A stretch of DNA of 64,000 nt from Oceanobacillus senegalensis (GCF_900176885.1 NZ_LT839648.1:1391049-1455048), one strand, 5' to 3'. Numbered from the stretch's first letter, positions 1 to 10,179 are shown. The notes: generated by a model not told the origin, from the sequence alone. A program made the numbers and translations.

Positions 1-11
1 TTAAAGGAGTT

Positions 12-263
12 GTTCAAAAAAGTCCGGTAAAATGACACAGTGAATCAGGGAACCTTCGACTAGGTTTACGTCCTGTGACGAACGTCGAATTCACCACATC
101 TAGTGGCAGCTCATAGGCTTGCTTTTCCGCATCTCATGTATCTTTTAATGTACACGGCACTCCTGGGAAAAGTAATACACTTATCCCGTGTGCGATGTAA
201 TACAGAGAAGCATTCCCTATGTTCAAAGCTTTTCCACCTCGAACTTCTTGGTCCTTTTTGAAC
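12..263. repeat. MITE-like dispersed repeat, copy 1
   Basis: The ends form an imperfect terminal inverted repeat, GTTCAAAAAAGTCC on the left and GGTCCTTTTTGAAC on the right. Related ends occur at 46277-46380 and, much shortened and reversed, at 1993-2024. The shared homology runs a few bases past the right end (ACACAYACTTA). No protein is encoded. It lies directly before the tatC ribosome binding site. The family name is unknown to me; I infer a non-autonomous element. Confidence 0.6.
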
Positions 264-287
264 ACATACTTACATAAGGAGTGAATA

Positions 288-1049
288 ATGTTGAGTGAAG
301 GCAGTAAATCTCAAGAAAAAGAGATGGATGTTGTAGGGCATTTATCAGAACTAAGAAATAGAATTATTGTTACTGCTGTATTTTTTCTATTATTTTTTGT
401 TGCTGGATTTATCTATGTAGAGGATATTTATTGGTTTTTTGCCAAGGACTTAGGATTTCAGCTTACTGCAATCAGTCCTGGTGAAATTCTTTGGTTATAC
501 TTTTCCATGGCAGGTCTTATTGCGATAGCCGGAACGATGCCAATTTTAGCTTTTCAATTTTGGTCTTTTGTGAAGCCAGGACTTACCCCTAGGGAGAGAA
601 AAGTTTCCTTATCCTATATCCCTTTCATATTTATTTTGTTTATTATTGGATTAGTGTTTGGTTATTTTTTATTTACAGAGTTTATTATTCCTTTCTTATT
701 GACTTTAAACAATGGCATGTTTGAAGTTATGTTTACCGTTGACCGATATTTCAAATTTTTACTTCGTGTTACATTACCATTAGCGATTTTATTTGAATTA
801 CCAATCATTGTCATGTTTTTAACAAATCTAGGAATCCTTACCCCGGATTTTTTGAAGAAAACAAGAAGGTATGCGTACTTTGTTTTAATTATAGTCAGTA
901 CAATGATTACACCACCTGACTTTATATTGCCGCTCCTTGTAGCGATTCCGTTAATTATAATATATGAAATCAGTATTGGATTATCGAAGCGAGTTTATCG
1001 AAAAAAATTGAAGCGGCATGAAGAATTTATGAGTGACAGTAATATCTAG
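288..1049 (+). CDS. tatC: Sec-independent protein translocase TatC
   Basis: TatC is the multi-spanning receptor of the twin-arginine system, which exports folded proteins across the membrane. The 253-residue length and six predicted membrane segments (about 26-44, 68-90, 108-130, 152-178, 194-207, 211-231) fit the family, as do the cytoplasmic N-terminal HLSELRNR motif (18-25) and the FELP motif in the fourth segment. The ATG is placed 6 bases after AAGGAG. No tatA is visible; it may lie left of the window. The upstream region is occupied by a MITE-like repeat, so the promoter may be outside or inside that repeat. Confidence 0.95.
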   Translation: MLSEGSKSQEKEMDVVGHLSELRNRIIVTAVFFLLFFVAGFIYVEDIYWFFAKDLGFQLTAISPGEILWLYFSMAGLIAIAGTMPILAFQFWSFVKPGLTPRERKVSLSYIPFIFILFIIGLVFGYFLFTEFIIPFLLTLNNGMFEVMFTVDRYFKFLLRVTLPLAILFELPIIVMFLTNLGILTPDFLKKTRRYAYFVLIIVSTMITPPDFILPLLVAIPLIIIYEISIGLSKRVYRKKLKRHEEFMSDSNI

Positions 1050-1065
1050 CTATGGGGTGAAAAAG

Positions 1066-1275
1066 ATGCGAACTTTTTACCAATTCTTAATGACTTTTCG
1101 AGGAAAAAATAAACCCGATGATCAAAGTAAGCTGGCTAATTGGGTATTCCATGACCATGATTTTCCTAAACACTCAACGGATTATTATGAAATAAGCAAC
1201 TATTTAGAATGGAATAGTCCTTTTCCTAATGCATTAGTTGTGTTTGATGAAATTTGGGAAATGTATCATTTATAA
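1066..1275 (+). CDS. yozE: YozE family protein (UPF0346)
   Basis: This is a 69-residue protein matching the YozE family (SAM-like helical fold), recognised from the MxxFYQFLMTxRG start, the HDHDFPKHSxDYxEIS centre and the VFDEIWE end. The function is not established. An upstream in-frame ATG exists at 1033 inside tatC, but GGGGTG just before 1066 and the conserved MRTFYQF start support the later ATG. It follows tatC by 16 bases and is probably cotranscribed; a strong terminator follows. Confidence 0.9.
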   Translation: MRTFYQFLMTFRGKNKPDDQSKLANWVFHDHDFPKHSTDYYEISNYLEWNSPFPNALVVFDEIWEMYHL

Positions 1276-1282
1276 AGGATAC

Positions 1283-1322
1283 AAAAAAACTGTCTTGTTT
1301 TATTGCACAAGACAGTTTTTTT
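1283..1322. terminator. Terminator after yozE
   Basis: A perfect stem, ACTGTCTTGT paired with ACAAGACAGT, is flanked by A and T runs, so it can act for both strands and also end the opposing yolD transcript. Confidence 0.9.
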
Positions 1323-1372
1323 GTACTCTATTTTCTAAATTAAATGGGAAGTACTAAGCTTACAAAGAGTGT

Positions 1373-1696
1373 TTACATTATAGCGATAATCTTTTCAAAA
1401 GCAATATCCATTGTTGATCCATTTTCAAGTTGGAATAAAAGATGGGTATGAGTAGGGTGAGTTTTTTTGATTTTTCCTGTGTAATGATACTCTTTTGCAT
1501 GGTCATAAATGGATATCGTAATCGTTTTATCATTCTCCAATGCATAAACTAAGCGATGGTTTATATCTTCCAACTGTTGTGGATCAAGTATCGGTTTAGA
1601 ACGTTTCGTATCTTCTTCCCATAATTGATTTAATAATTCCACATGCTCAGGAAGCATTAAAGACGTCCATTTAATAGAACCTCTATCTCTTTGCAT
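1373..1696 (-). CDS. yolD: YolD-like protein, SOS-regulated
   Basis: The 107-residue protein fits the YolD family: an RDRGxIKWTSLMLPEH start, the LWEE segment, then a small beta domain. Members often neighbour the Y-family polymerases UvrX or DinB and are induced by DNA damage, with unknown function. No polymerase gene adjoins it here. A LexA box (CGAACATTTGTTCT) lies about 26 bases upstream of the start, which supports SOS control. The gene faces yozE. Confidence 0.85.
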   Translation of the reverse strand: MQRDRGSIKWTSLMLPEHVELLNQLWEEDTKRSKPILDPQQLEDINHRLVYALENDKTITISIYDHAKEYHYTGKIKKTHPTHTHLLFQLENGSTMDIAFEKIIAIM

Positions 1697-1721
1697 ATAA
1701 TCACCTCATAAATATTATAAT

Positions 1722-1735
1722 CGAACATTTGTTCT
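1722..1735. promoter_or_regulatory. LexA (SOS) box upstream of yolD
   Basis: CGAACATTTGTTCT matches the Bacillus SOS consensus CGAACRNRYGTTYC at all but one or two positions and has perfect GAAC-N4-GTTC half sites. It sits in the expected promoter position of yolD. Confidence 0.85.
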
Positions 1736-1847
1736 TAATCAATATTGTTTAGTTATTAGGATATATTTTTCCAAAAAAATTTGTTATCCAACAAAGTTCT
1801 ACAAACGCTTTTAGGAGAAATTGTAGGTTGTTGCGGTTCCCTGGGAA

Positions 1848-1967
1848 ATGAAAGATTTACGTAATAAATTGCCGATAGATAGTAGGGGAAGACTTGAGCC
1901 TACACACATTAATGGAAAATACGTAAAATATGTTAAACCGTTTAATAAATTAATTCATGTGGAATGA
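1848..1967 (+). CDS. Possible 39-residue ORF or gene remnant
   Basis: ATG to TGA encodes 39 residues, starting MKDLRNKLPIDSRG and rich in Lys and Val. I do not recognise it. No convincing ribosome binding site precedes it, so it may be the tail of a lost gene or chance. It is the only protein-like signal in the 1697-2062 gap, which otherwise holds the LexA box and a shortened MITE-like repeat. Confidence 0.25.
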   Translation: MKDLRNKLPIDSRGRLEPTHINGKYVKYVKPFNKLIHVE

Positions 1968-1992
1968 TTCTATAGATTGATATACAGTGTGT

Positions 1993-2024
1993 GTTCAATC
2001 GGAGGATAGACTAGACTTTTGAAC
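1993..2024. repeat. MITE-like repeat, 32-bp internally deleted copy
   Basis: It begins GTTCAA, ends TTTTGAAC, and carries the flank signature GAACACACACT on its reverse strand, matching copies at 12-263 and 46277-46380. It looks like a solo-ends derivative in the opposite orientation. Confidence 0.45.
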
Positions 2025-2062
2025 AACCAACGTATACAGAAATAATCGAGGGGGGAGATAAA

Positions 2063-2557
2063 ATGTTATTTCCAACTCAAAGGCCACACGAACGTTATCC
2101 GATGCGACAAAATAATTTTATGATGCCACAACAATCTCAACGAGTTCGAAATAATCCTTATTATAGGAATGGTGGGCAAAGGAGCGGTCATCAAGGTTTT
2201 CTTCAAAAAATGATTGGCATGCAACCAAATATTACTGAAGCTGCAAGTAAAGGAGTAGGGGGATTATCCAAAACACTAACAAACGTACAACAAGTATTGA
2301 ATGTCGTGCAATCAACCGCACCGATTATTCAGGAATATGGACCAATGGTGAAAAACCTTCCTGCGATGTATCGAATGATGAAAGCATTTAAAGATATAGA
2401 GAAGATGGATGATCATAGTAATGAAACAGATTCACAAGAAACAACCACAAAGGATGATTCTTTTGAAAGTGAAAAATCAAATCAGTCTGACCATAATCCT
2501 ACAGAGGGGAACAAAAAAAGATCATCTGGTCAGTCCCAACCTAAGTTGTATATTTAA
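2063..2557 (+). CDS. yqfQ: YqfQ/VrrA-like protein
   Basis: The 164-residue protein has an N-terminal Asn/Gln/Arg/Tyr-rich segment (1-50), a central helical block (about 55-115, containing GGLSKTLTNVQQVLNVVQ) and an acidic, Ser-rich low-complexity tail. This layout matches the YqfQ (VrrA) family of spore-forming bacilli, thought to be spore-coat associated. The ribosome binding site is a run of G (GGGGGGAG) before the ATG. The family call rests on the central block; the role is from family knowledge, not from this sequence. Confidence 0.75.
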   Translation: MLFPTQRPHERYPMRQNNFMMPQQSQRVRNNPYYRNGGQRSGHQGFLQKMIGMQPNITEAASKGVGGLSKTLTNVQQVLNVVQSTAPIIQEYGPMVKNLPAMYRMMKAFKDIEKMDDHSNETDSQETTTKDDSFESEKSNQSDHNPTEGNKKRSSGQSQPKLYI

Positions 2558-2634
2558 AATGAAGCAGAGTACTTGATTTTTACAGTAAAAAAGGGAAAAA
2601 TAGAACTAAATAATGCTGTAATGGAGGAATTAAA

Positions 2635-3606
2635 ATGTCTTCAAATTTAGAAAAAGCAACATTTGCTGGTGGTTGCTTCTGGTGTATGGTTCAACCATTC
2701 GATACAAGACCAGGAGTTGAGAGTGTTATTTCAGGCTATACAGGTGGAGATGTTGAAAATCCTACGTATGAACAAGTCTGTTCCAATACAACTGGACATG
2801 TGGAAGCAGTTCAAATCACATTTGATCCTACTATCATGCCGTATGAAAAGCTTGTTGAAACGTTTTGGCAACAAATTGATCCAACTGATCCAGGCGGACA
2901 GTTTAATGACCGTGGGGAATCTTATCAAACGGTTATCTTTTACCATGATGAAACACAAAAGGAAATTGCCGAAAAGTCAAAACAAGATTTAGACAAAAGT
3001 GGGAAATTTTCAAAACCAATTGCAACAAAAATTTTACCTGCAAAAACTTTTTATCCAGCAGAAGAAAATCATCAGGATTATTACAAAAAGCAATCCTTCC
3101 ATTATCGCTTATATAAGAAAGGTTCTGGGAGAGAAGATTTTATTAACAAGACTTGGGGTATGAAGGTAGACAAGGAATCCCTAAAAAAGAAATTATCCCC
3201 AATTCAATACCATGTTACACAGGAAAATGGTACAGAACGTCCTTTTCAAAACGAATATTGGAACAATGACAAAGAGGGTATCTATGTTGATATCATTTCT
3301 GGTGAGGTTTTATTTTCTTCCAGAGATCAATATGATGCTGGATGTGGCTGGCCAAGCTTCACGAAACCAGTTGACGGATATCAAGTAACAGAAAAGCTGG
3401 ATCAATCACATGGTATGATTCGTACTGAAATTCGAAGCAGAAAATCTGACTCCCATCTTGGTCATGTTTTTGAGGATGGACCTAGAGAAGCAGGCGGACT
3501 CCGTTATTGCATGAATTCAGCAGCAATGAAATTTATCCCTAAAGAAGAAATGGAAGAAAAGGGATATGCAGAATATTTATATTTATTCCAAGAAAAAACA
3601 AAGTAG
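2635..3606 (+). CDS. msrAB: Bifunctional methionine sulfoxide reductase MsrA-MsrB
   Basis: It repairs oxidised methionine in proteins, MsrA acting on the S and MsrB on the R sulfoxide. Residues 5-160 are MsrA with the active-site GCFWC (Cys14). Residues about 183-318 are MsrB with GCGWP (resolving Cys near 237) and the catalytic Cys near 292 in RYCMN. The two CxxC zinc pairs of many MsrBs are absent (the first is replaced by a Ser-Ser stretch), placing it in the zinc-free class. ATG follows GGAGG. Single-gene unit. Confidence 0.95.
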   Translation: MSSNLEKATFAGGCFWCMVQPFDTRPGVESVISGYTGGDVENPTYEQVCSNTTGHVEAVQITFDPTIMPYEKLVETFWQQIDPTDPGGQFNDRGESYQTVIFYHDETQKEIAEKSKQDLDKSGKFSKPIATKILPAKTFYPAEENHQDYYKKQSFHYRLYKKGSGREDFINKTWGMKVDKESLKKKLSPIQYHVTQENGTERPFQNEYWNNDKEGIYVDIISGEVLFSSRDQYDAGCGWPSFTKPVDGYQVTEKLDQSHGMIRTEIRSRKSDSHLGHVFEDGPREAGGLRYCMNSAAMKFIPKEEMEEKGYAEYLYLFQEKTK

Positions 3607-3650
3607 ACGATAATATTATTATGTAAACTATAAATCGGAGTGATTCACTT

Positions 3651-3857
3651 ATGATACATCTAAACTGGGAAAACAACGAAACGATTAAACAAGTGGAATG
3701 TGTCCACGCAAATGCTAAAAAATTTGTGGTCGATAATAAATTAACACCTGGTAAAACGTATGACGTAAAAAATGAAACAGATGAATTTTACTTTATTATA
3801 GATAACAGTAACCGTATTGGTGGATTTCTGAAGGATTATTTTAAAGAAATAAAATAA
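3651..3857 (+). CDS. Small conserved protein (DUF6501-like)
   Basis: A 68-residue soluble protein with a LTPGKTYDVKNETDEFYFI core and a GGFLKDYF end, a pattern I recall from a small Bacillus family (DUF6501). The function is unknown. It starts 44 bases after msrAB with GGAGTG upstream and is closed by a terminator that starts at its stop codon. Confidence in the gene is high; the family name is less certain. Confidence 0.75.
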   Translation: MIHLNWENNETIKQVECVHANAKKFVVDNKLTPGKTYDVKNETDEFYFIIDNSNRIGGFLKDYFKEIK

Positions 3858-3881
3858 CAGGGGACTGCCCCTGTTTTTTTT
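3857..3881 (+). terminator. Terminator of the msrAB unit
   Basis: ACAGGGG and CCCCTGT form the stem around ACTG, followed by eight T. Confidence 0.9.
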
Positions 3882-4025
3882 ATAATACAAAGCATATTAT
3901 AAAAATGATGGTTGTGCATAATTTTATATTAAGGAATGACCACGTCCACGACGCACGAAAACTATAGCGCATCCTGCTTCATTAGCATGACAATACAATA
4001 AATAAGGCACCAACACTGTTGTTTT

Positions 4026-5216
4026 CTATAGATATAAGTTAGCTAGCATGATTCCAAGGGTCTCCTCATAAATCTTTGAAAATTGACTGATAGGTAGAGG
4101 ATTGATGCCTATCCCTAGTTCTATAGTAAAGCAAGGTTTCCGGAAGTCTTGAAAAAACCAATCTTTATAGCCTGCAAAACTATCTATATATCTTACTGGT
4201 CTATACCCACTAACTCTTGAATATTCATTTACAATGGTTTCTGATTCAGGTGGTTCCATACCTTGATAACCCCAAAAAATAACCTCTCCTTGTGTATGTA
4301 ATGCATTCATCCTCTCAAAATTTCTATTCTGTGCCAGCCGTTCCATAGCAATTGCTTCTGGTTCTGATAATGGACTTTCTCCAGGAAAATCGCGAGGACC
4401 TGGAAATTCTGGTTTACGCGCTGCTTCTGTTTCCCATAATGCTGGATATTGATTGTTTAGATCGACTCCGTTTATATTTGCCTTCCAATTAGAAAAGTCT
4501 TCCCGTTGATTATTAATAGCTAGTACTTCTTCCTGTCGATTTTCCGCAGCAGAAGATCCATTTAGAACAAGATTTACTCCATCTGGATTTACCATGGGGA
4601 CAAGGGACAGCCTTGTGCTCATAAAGAATGGATGCATATATAATCCCCGTGTTGGTGCATTATTTGAAAGCGCTAGAGCATATTGATTTAAAAATTTCAT
4701 AATGACAGGAGTAGTAATCCATTCATTTGCGTGAAACGACCCATTGACATGAACTTGTTTTGTCCCTGTACCAATTTGTAATTCAACAAGGTTTTTTCCC
4801 AAGACCGAATTCCCAATAGTTTGATCAATAATAAATGGATAAATATAAAGAAGTTGTTGGATGTCATCTACCATTTTTTCATACGTATAGTTATTAACAT
4901 CGTTTATAATTAAGTTTGTTACACGTTCTGGAATAACAAGTATTTGCCCAATTTGTAAATAGGCAGGCTGTATTCCCTGATTCATAAGCAGGAGCATGTC
5001 AAGGGGGATATTATAGGCCATTGCAATCGACCACAACGAGTCATTTGGCTTAACTGTATATGTACTAGCTATAAAACCTGGTATTTGAATTCTTTGGCCT
5101 ACTAAAAGCTGTGTAGGGGAGATGGTTGGGTTCGAGGCTTCGATTAAGTATAAAGGAACTCTAAAAATTTGGCTGTAATGCCATAAAGAATCACCTGGAC
5201 GGACGGTTATTTCCAT
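4026..5216 (-). CDS. LysM-M14 gamma-D-glutamyl-meso-diaminopimelate peptidase (YqgT/ENP1 type)
   Basis: Two LysM repeats (about 2-46 and 52-96) precede an M14 zinc carboxypeptidase domain. HANE (His162, Glu165) gives two zinc ligands, the later HTQGEVIFW segment supplies the third His, and FTIELG carries the catalytic Glu. This layout matches endopeptidase I of Lysinibacillus sphaericus and YqgT of B. subtilis, which cut gamma-D-Glu-Dap in peptidoglycan peptides. No signal peptide is present, which suggests action on recycled or forespore muropeptides. ATG follows GGGAGTGAG. Confidence 0.88.
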   Translation of the reverse strand: MEITVRPGDSLWHYSQIFRVPLYLIEASNPTISPTQLLVGQRIQIPGFIASTYTVKPNDSLWSIAMAYNIPLDMLLLMNQGIQPAYLQIGQILVIPERVTNLIINDVNNYTYEKMVDDIQQLLYIYPFIIDQTIGNSVLGKNLVELQIGTGTKQVHVNGSFHANEWITTPVIMKFLNQYALALSNNAPTRGLYMHPFFMSTRLSLVPMVNPDGVNLVLNGSSAAENRQEEVLAINNQREDFSNWKANINGVDLNNQYPALWETEAARKPEFPGPRDFPGESPLSEPEAIAMERLAQNRNFERMNALHTQGEVIFWGYQGMEPPESETIVNEYSRVSGYRPVRYIDSFAGYKDWFFQDFRKPCFTIELGIGINPLPISQFSKIYEETLGIMLANLYL

Positions 5217-5353
5217 AAGCTCACTCCCATTACTTCATTATACTAAATGTTATGAAATATCCCAAAAAAGATGATTCTTTTATTTTTTTTAGGAAATAAG
5301 TTATACTAAATTTTAGATAGATACTATTTTTTTATTTGTAGGAGGAGATTTCG

Positions 5354-5593
5354 TTGGCATTTATCATAACATCACCATGCAAAACAGAAAAAGCCGGAGA
5401 ATGTGTAGAGGTTTGCCCAGTTGATTGTATTGAAGAGGGAGAAGATATGTTTTATATCGATCCTGATGTATGTATAGATTGCGGTGCATGTGAAGCTGTA
5501 TGTCCTGTAGAAGCCATATACATGGAAGATGAAGTTCCGGAAGAAGAAGTTGGTTACATTGAATTAAACCGTAAATTTTTTGAAAACCGGTAA
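5354..5593 (+). CDS. Seven-iron ferredoxin
   Basis: The 79-residue protein has Cys at 9, 17, 21, 25, 40, 43, 46 and 50. The 9-17-50 set fits a [3Fe-4S] centre and 21-40-43-46 a [4Fe-4S] centre, as in Azotobacter/Bacillus 7Fe ferredoxins, with a characteristic acidic tail. It is a soluble electron carrier. The start is TTG, 7 bases after GGAGGAG, giving M-A-F-I-I-T. It stands alone with its own terminator. Confidence 0.93.
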   Translation: MAFIITSPCKTEKAGECVEVCPVDCIEEGEDMFYIDPDVCIDCGACEAVCPVEAIYMEDEVPEEEVGYIELNRKFFENR

Positions 5594-5598
5594 AAGGG

Positions 5599-5632
5599 AG
5601 CCACTATCATTTTTTGGTAGTTGGCTTTTTTG
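5599..5632 (+). terminator. Terminator after ferredoxin
   Basis: An imperfect hairpin (AGCCACTATC with GGTAGTTGGCT) is followed by TTTTTTG. Confidence 0.8.
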
Positions 5633-5670
5633 TCTATTTTCTACCAGATTGTTGTCTCAAATAATATATA

Positions 5671-5817
5671 GGTGTTCATAAGTTTGATGATAGTGATGCC
5701 GGCCGCCTTAAAGGTGCGCGTCGTGTATTTCTTAGGGTTTTAACGCACGATTACTATGAACAAACTGCTGCACATATTATTTCTACTGTGCCGGAGAAGG
5801 CAACAAAGTGTATATAA
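5671..5817 (+). pseudogene. Unrecognised C-terminal gene remnant
   Basis: An open stretch of 48 codons between stops has protein-like composition (VHKFDDSDAGRLKGARR, then RVLTHDYYEQTAAHI) but no start codon with a ribosome binding site. It looks like the last part of a lost gene. I could not assign a family. Confidence 0.4.
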
Positions 5818-5895
5818 GCAGTCAATGTTTTACATATTTTTTCCTATTGTAGGTAATAATGAAGATAACTTATCAAGGGAAAGGATGATAATTGA

Positions 5896-6045
5896 TTGAC
5901 TGATAAAAATCTACCTCAATATACTGAAGCTTATTGGCGTGATTCGACTAACCTCGAGTCCTATTCCAGATTAACCGAATCTATTAAAGCAGATGTAGGA
6001 ATTGTAGGTGGCGGGATTACGGGTATTACAACAGTATACTTTTGA
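5896..6045 (+). pseudogene. Truncated FAD-dependent oxidoreductase (DAO/YhfW-like), N-terminus only
   Basis: A TTG start with AAGGGAAAGG upstream opens a frame with PQYTEAYWRDS and then the FAD-binding DVGIVGGGITGITT motif, as in YhfW-type oxidoreductases with a Rieske domain. The frame stops at TGA right after the dinucleotide-binding motif. Downstream codons still resemble the family (QKTVI) before a second stop and a terminator, so over 400 residues are missing. A nonfunctional deletion remnant. Confidence 0.75.
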
Positions 6046-6084
6046 AGGCCCCGCCAAAAAACCGTTATCAAGACGGAAATTAAT

Positions 6085-7374
<1,290 letters not shown>

Positions 7375-7392
7375 GAGGGTGTTGGAAACGTT

Positions 7393-8532
7393 TTGAGAAT
7401 TGCAATAGTCACAGAAACCTTTTTACCTTCTACAGATGGAGTCGTAACCCGCTTAACCCAGGCTATAAGATATTTTCGTAAAAATGGTCATGAGGTATTA
7501 GTGATTGCTCCAGACTTAGGTGTTACAGATTTTGAAGGGGCGAGAGTAGAAGGGATTAAACCAATAACATTACCATTTTATCGTTCTAAAAAATTTGCGA
7601 TGCCGTCTAAAAAGGTGAAAGCATTGATAGAAGATTTTGAACCAGATGTCGTACATGCGGTGAATCCACTGCTAGTTGCGACATCGGCTGTCCGTTATGG
7701 AAATGAATTAAATCTTCCTTTAATTGCCTCCTATCACACCCATATACCAAAATATATGGATTATTACAAAATTTATAAACCAGCTAAACCAATTGTTTGG
7801 AAGTATATAAGGAAGCAACATAACGCAGCAGATATCAATCTATGTACCTCAGAAACGATAAAAAAAGAGCTCTTACAACAAAATATCAACAATTTATATG
7901 TATTACAGCGTGGTGTGGATGTGAAAAATCACCACCCAAGCTTTTACAGTGAAACGATGCGTAAACGTTTAACAAACAATGATCCCACGAAAAAATTACT
8001 CATATTTGTTGGTAGGCTTGCTATTGAAAAAGAAATACACAAAGTGAAGCCGCTTTTAGAAGCAAGAGATGATATTGCCCTAGCTATTATTGGCGATGGC
8101 CCAGAACGGGAAAATTTGATGCAGTTGTTTAAGGGATTAAATACTGTTTTTACAGGTTTTCTTCACGGTGAGGAATTATCACAAGCATTTGCATCAGCTG
8201 ACGCTTTTATTTTTCCATCCGTCACAGAAACATTAGGATTAGTGATTTTAGAAGCGATGGCATCTGGTTTACCGGTAATCGCGGCAAAAAGCGGCCCAAC
8301 TTTAGAGCAAATTAGAAACGAAGAAACCGGCTTGCTGTTTGAGAACGAAAACACAGAAAGCTTACTATCAGCAGTATCAGTGTTAGATCAGCAAGAAAAG
8401 CTTCATGAAATGAAACAACTTGCTCGTAATGAAGCTGAGAAATTCGCATGGGATAAAGCATCCAAAGAGTTATTAGACTATTATCAACATACAATTGAAG
8501 TACATCACAACCAGAGCTTTGCAATTTCGTAA
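7393..8532 (+). CDS. sqdX: Sulfoquinovosyl diacylglycerol synthase-type glycosyltransferase (GT4)
   Basis: The 379-residue GT-B enzyme of family GT4 is predicted to move sulfoquinovose from its UDP form to diacylglycerol. It has the N-terminal TETFLPSTDGVVTRL acceptor-side motif, FVGRLAIEK in the middle and the nucleotide-sugar-binding stretch FIFPSVTETLGLVILEAMASGLPV. It follows sqdB by 18 bases. The family also includes MgtA/PimB-type enzymes; the SqdX assignment depends on the operon partner. The start is TTG, supported by the conserved MRIAIVTETF; the ribosome binding site is weak, suggesting coupling to sqdB. Confidence 0.85.
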   Translation: MRIAIVTETFLPSTDGVVTRLTQAIRYFRKNGHEVLVIAPDLGVTDFEGARVEGIKPITLPFYRSKKFAMPSKKVKALIEDFEPDVVHAVNPLLVATSAVRYGNELNLPLIASYHTHIPKYMDYYKIYKPAKPIVWKYIRKQHNAADINLCTSETIKKELLQQNINNLYVLQRGVDVKNHHPSFYSETMRKRLTNNDPTKKLLIFVGRLAIEKEIHKVKPLLEARDDIALAIIGDGPERENLMQLFKGLNTVFTGFLHGEELSQAFASADAFIFPSVTETLGLVILEAMASGLPVIAAKSGPTLEQIRNEETGLLFENENTESLLSAVSVLDQQEKLHEMKQLARNEAEKFAWDKASKELLDYYQHTIEVHHNQSFAIS

Positions 8533-8547
8533 AGCTCTGGTTTTATC
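8511..8547 (+). terminator. Terminator of sqdB-sqdX
   Basis: CCAGAGCTTT pairs perfectly with AAAGCTCTGG; the stem overlaps the sqdX stop codon and is followed by TTTT. Confidence 0.9.
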
Positions 8548-9043
<496 letters not shown>

Positions 9044-9087
9044 ATATATTAACCCGTTTTGTTTATTTTTCAAAATGGGCTAATATA
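9044..9087 (-). terminator. Terminator-like hairpin after the methyltransferase
   Basis: A long imperfect hairpin (ATATTAACCCGTTTTG with CAAAATGGGCTAATAT) lies just past the minus-strand stop codon. Confidence 0.7.
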
Positions 9088-9098
9088 TTTTACAACAT

Positions 9099-9860
9099 TT
9101 ATTTATGATTATAAGCAACTATAATAAATCGATGCTCATAGTTTAAAACATAGCCATTTGCTGTTAACTCTTTATAGGCATTTAATAATCGATCAAAGTT
9201 TTCCTTTACATTAAATGCTGGGAATTCCCACTCAATTACCTTTACATAGTAAATTAAGGCTTTCATATTAAAAAACTTTTGATATGGAAAATACTCATCA
9301 GCAAACATAATCTCAAAATCTCTTTTTTTAAGGTCACATAAAGTATTTCTCAAATTTAAATTTCTATATTGTGGTTGAAAATTTGGAATAAGCATATTTG
9401 ATAAGCGGTTTCCATTTTCTCCACCAACCTGTTGCGTAATGAAAACACCGTTTGGTCTTAATACTCTTTTTATTTCATTAACATGAAATGATTCATGTCT
9501 ATTAATTATAATATCGAAACTATTATCAACAAAGTCAATTATATCATCGTCAGCTATCGAAGCGAGTTTTATCCCTAAAGGAACTAATTTTCTTTTTAAA
9601 AGTTCAATATTTGGTTGCCAACCTTCTGTTACCGATGTTTTTTCATAAGGATGATTTAAGGACAGAAGAAATTCTCCACCTCCTGTACCCATATCAAGTA
9701 ATTCTAAGTTTGAAGATAAATACTTATTTATAATTCTAGTAAAATCCCATGGGAGAGTTTCATTTTCCCAATCGTCCTTTATATGAGAAAAATCCCAACC
9801 TTCAAAGTTCACTTCTTCTTCGTATTTTAACCATTCCTTTTTTAACGCATTTATATTCAT
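9099..9860 (-). CDS. Class I SAM-dependent methyltransferase
   Basis: The protein has motif I LDMGTGGGEFLL, an acidic post-I region, the DNSFDIIINRHESFH segment (motif IV position) and a typical RVLRPNGVFITQQVGGEN motif VI region. The substrate cannot be told; it is not an Erm rRNA methylase by sequence. GAGG abuts the first ATG at 9869 but sits 9 bases before the ATG at 9860, so I chose the latter. Its base composition is more AT-rich than the core genes and the neighbourhood is variable, which suggests an accessory gene. Confidence 0.85.
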   Translation of the reverse strand: MNINALKKEWLKYEEEVNFEGWDFSHIKDDWENETLPWDFTRIINKYLSSNLELLDMGTGGGEFLLSLNHPYEKTSVTEGWQPNIELLKRKLVPLGIKLASIADDDIIDFVDNSFDIIINRHESFHVNEIKRVLRPNGVFITQQVGGENGNRLSNMLIPNFQPQYRNLNLRNTLCDLKKRDFEIMFADEYFPYQKFFNMKALIYYVKVIEWEFPAFNVKENFDRLLNAYKELTANGYVLNYEHRFIIVAYNHK

Positions 9861-9932
9861 AATAATCATCCTCGACTTTTTATTTGTTATGCGGACGATA
9901 CGATGCTTAGGTAAAGTTCGATACAGACTCCA

Positions 9933-9953
9933 TCAGTAGTTAATTCGTTCCAT
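9933..9953 (-). promoter_or_regulatory. Possible leader peptide upstream of the methyltransferase
   Basis: On the minus strand a strong AAGGAGG (9965-9971) is followed after 11 bases by ATG and a six-codon frame (MERINY, stop). The frame then stays open without a stop into the methyltransferase. This could be a translational leader or a mutated upstream start. Rest of 9861-10179: no other gene seen. Confidence 0.25.
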
Positions 9954-10179
9954 TTAATAAGTTCCCTCCTTATGGAATAATCCATTAAACAAATTGCAAA
10001 AATTTCAAAATCATCTGTTCAATTTTAATATATCAAGCTTTAATTTAAAACTGCAATAAGTTCATTACAGAAAAAAGGCTACATCTTTTACGCAGTTAAC
10101 CGACTCCAATGGCTCATACCTCGAATCGTTTTTTCGCATATACTATAAGTAAAAATGTATAACAAGAAGGTGATATAGT

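Noticed and set aside
9099-9860. Erm-type rRNA methyltransferase
   Set aside because: The Erm NIPY/F motif and helical C-terminal domain are absent; motifs fit a general small-molecule-type class I methyltransferase.
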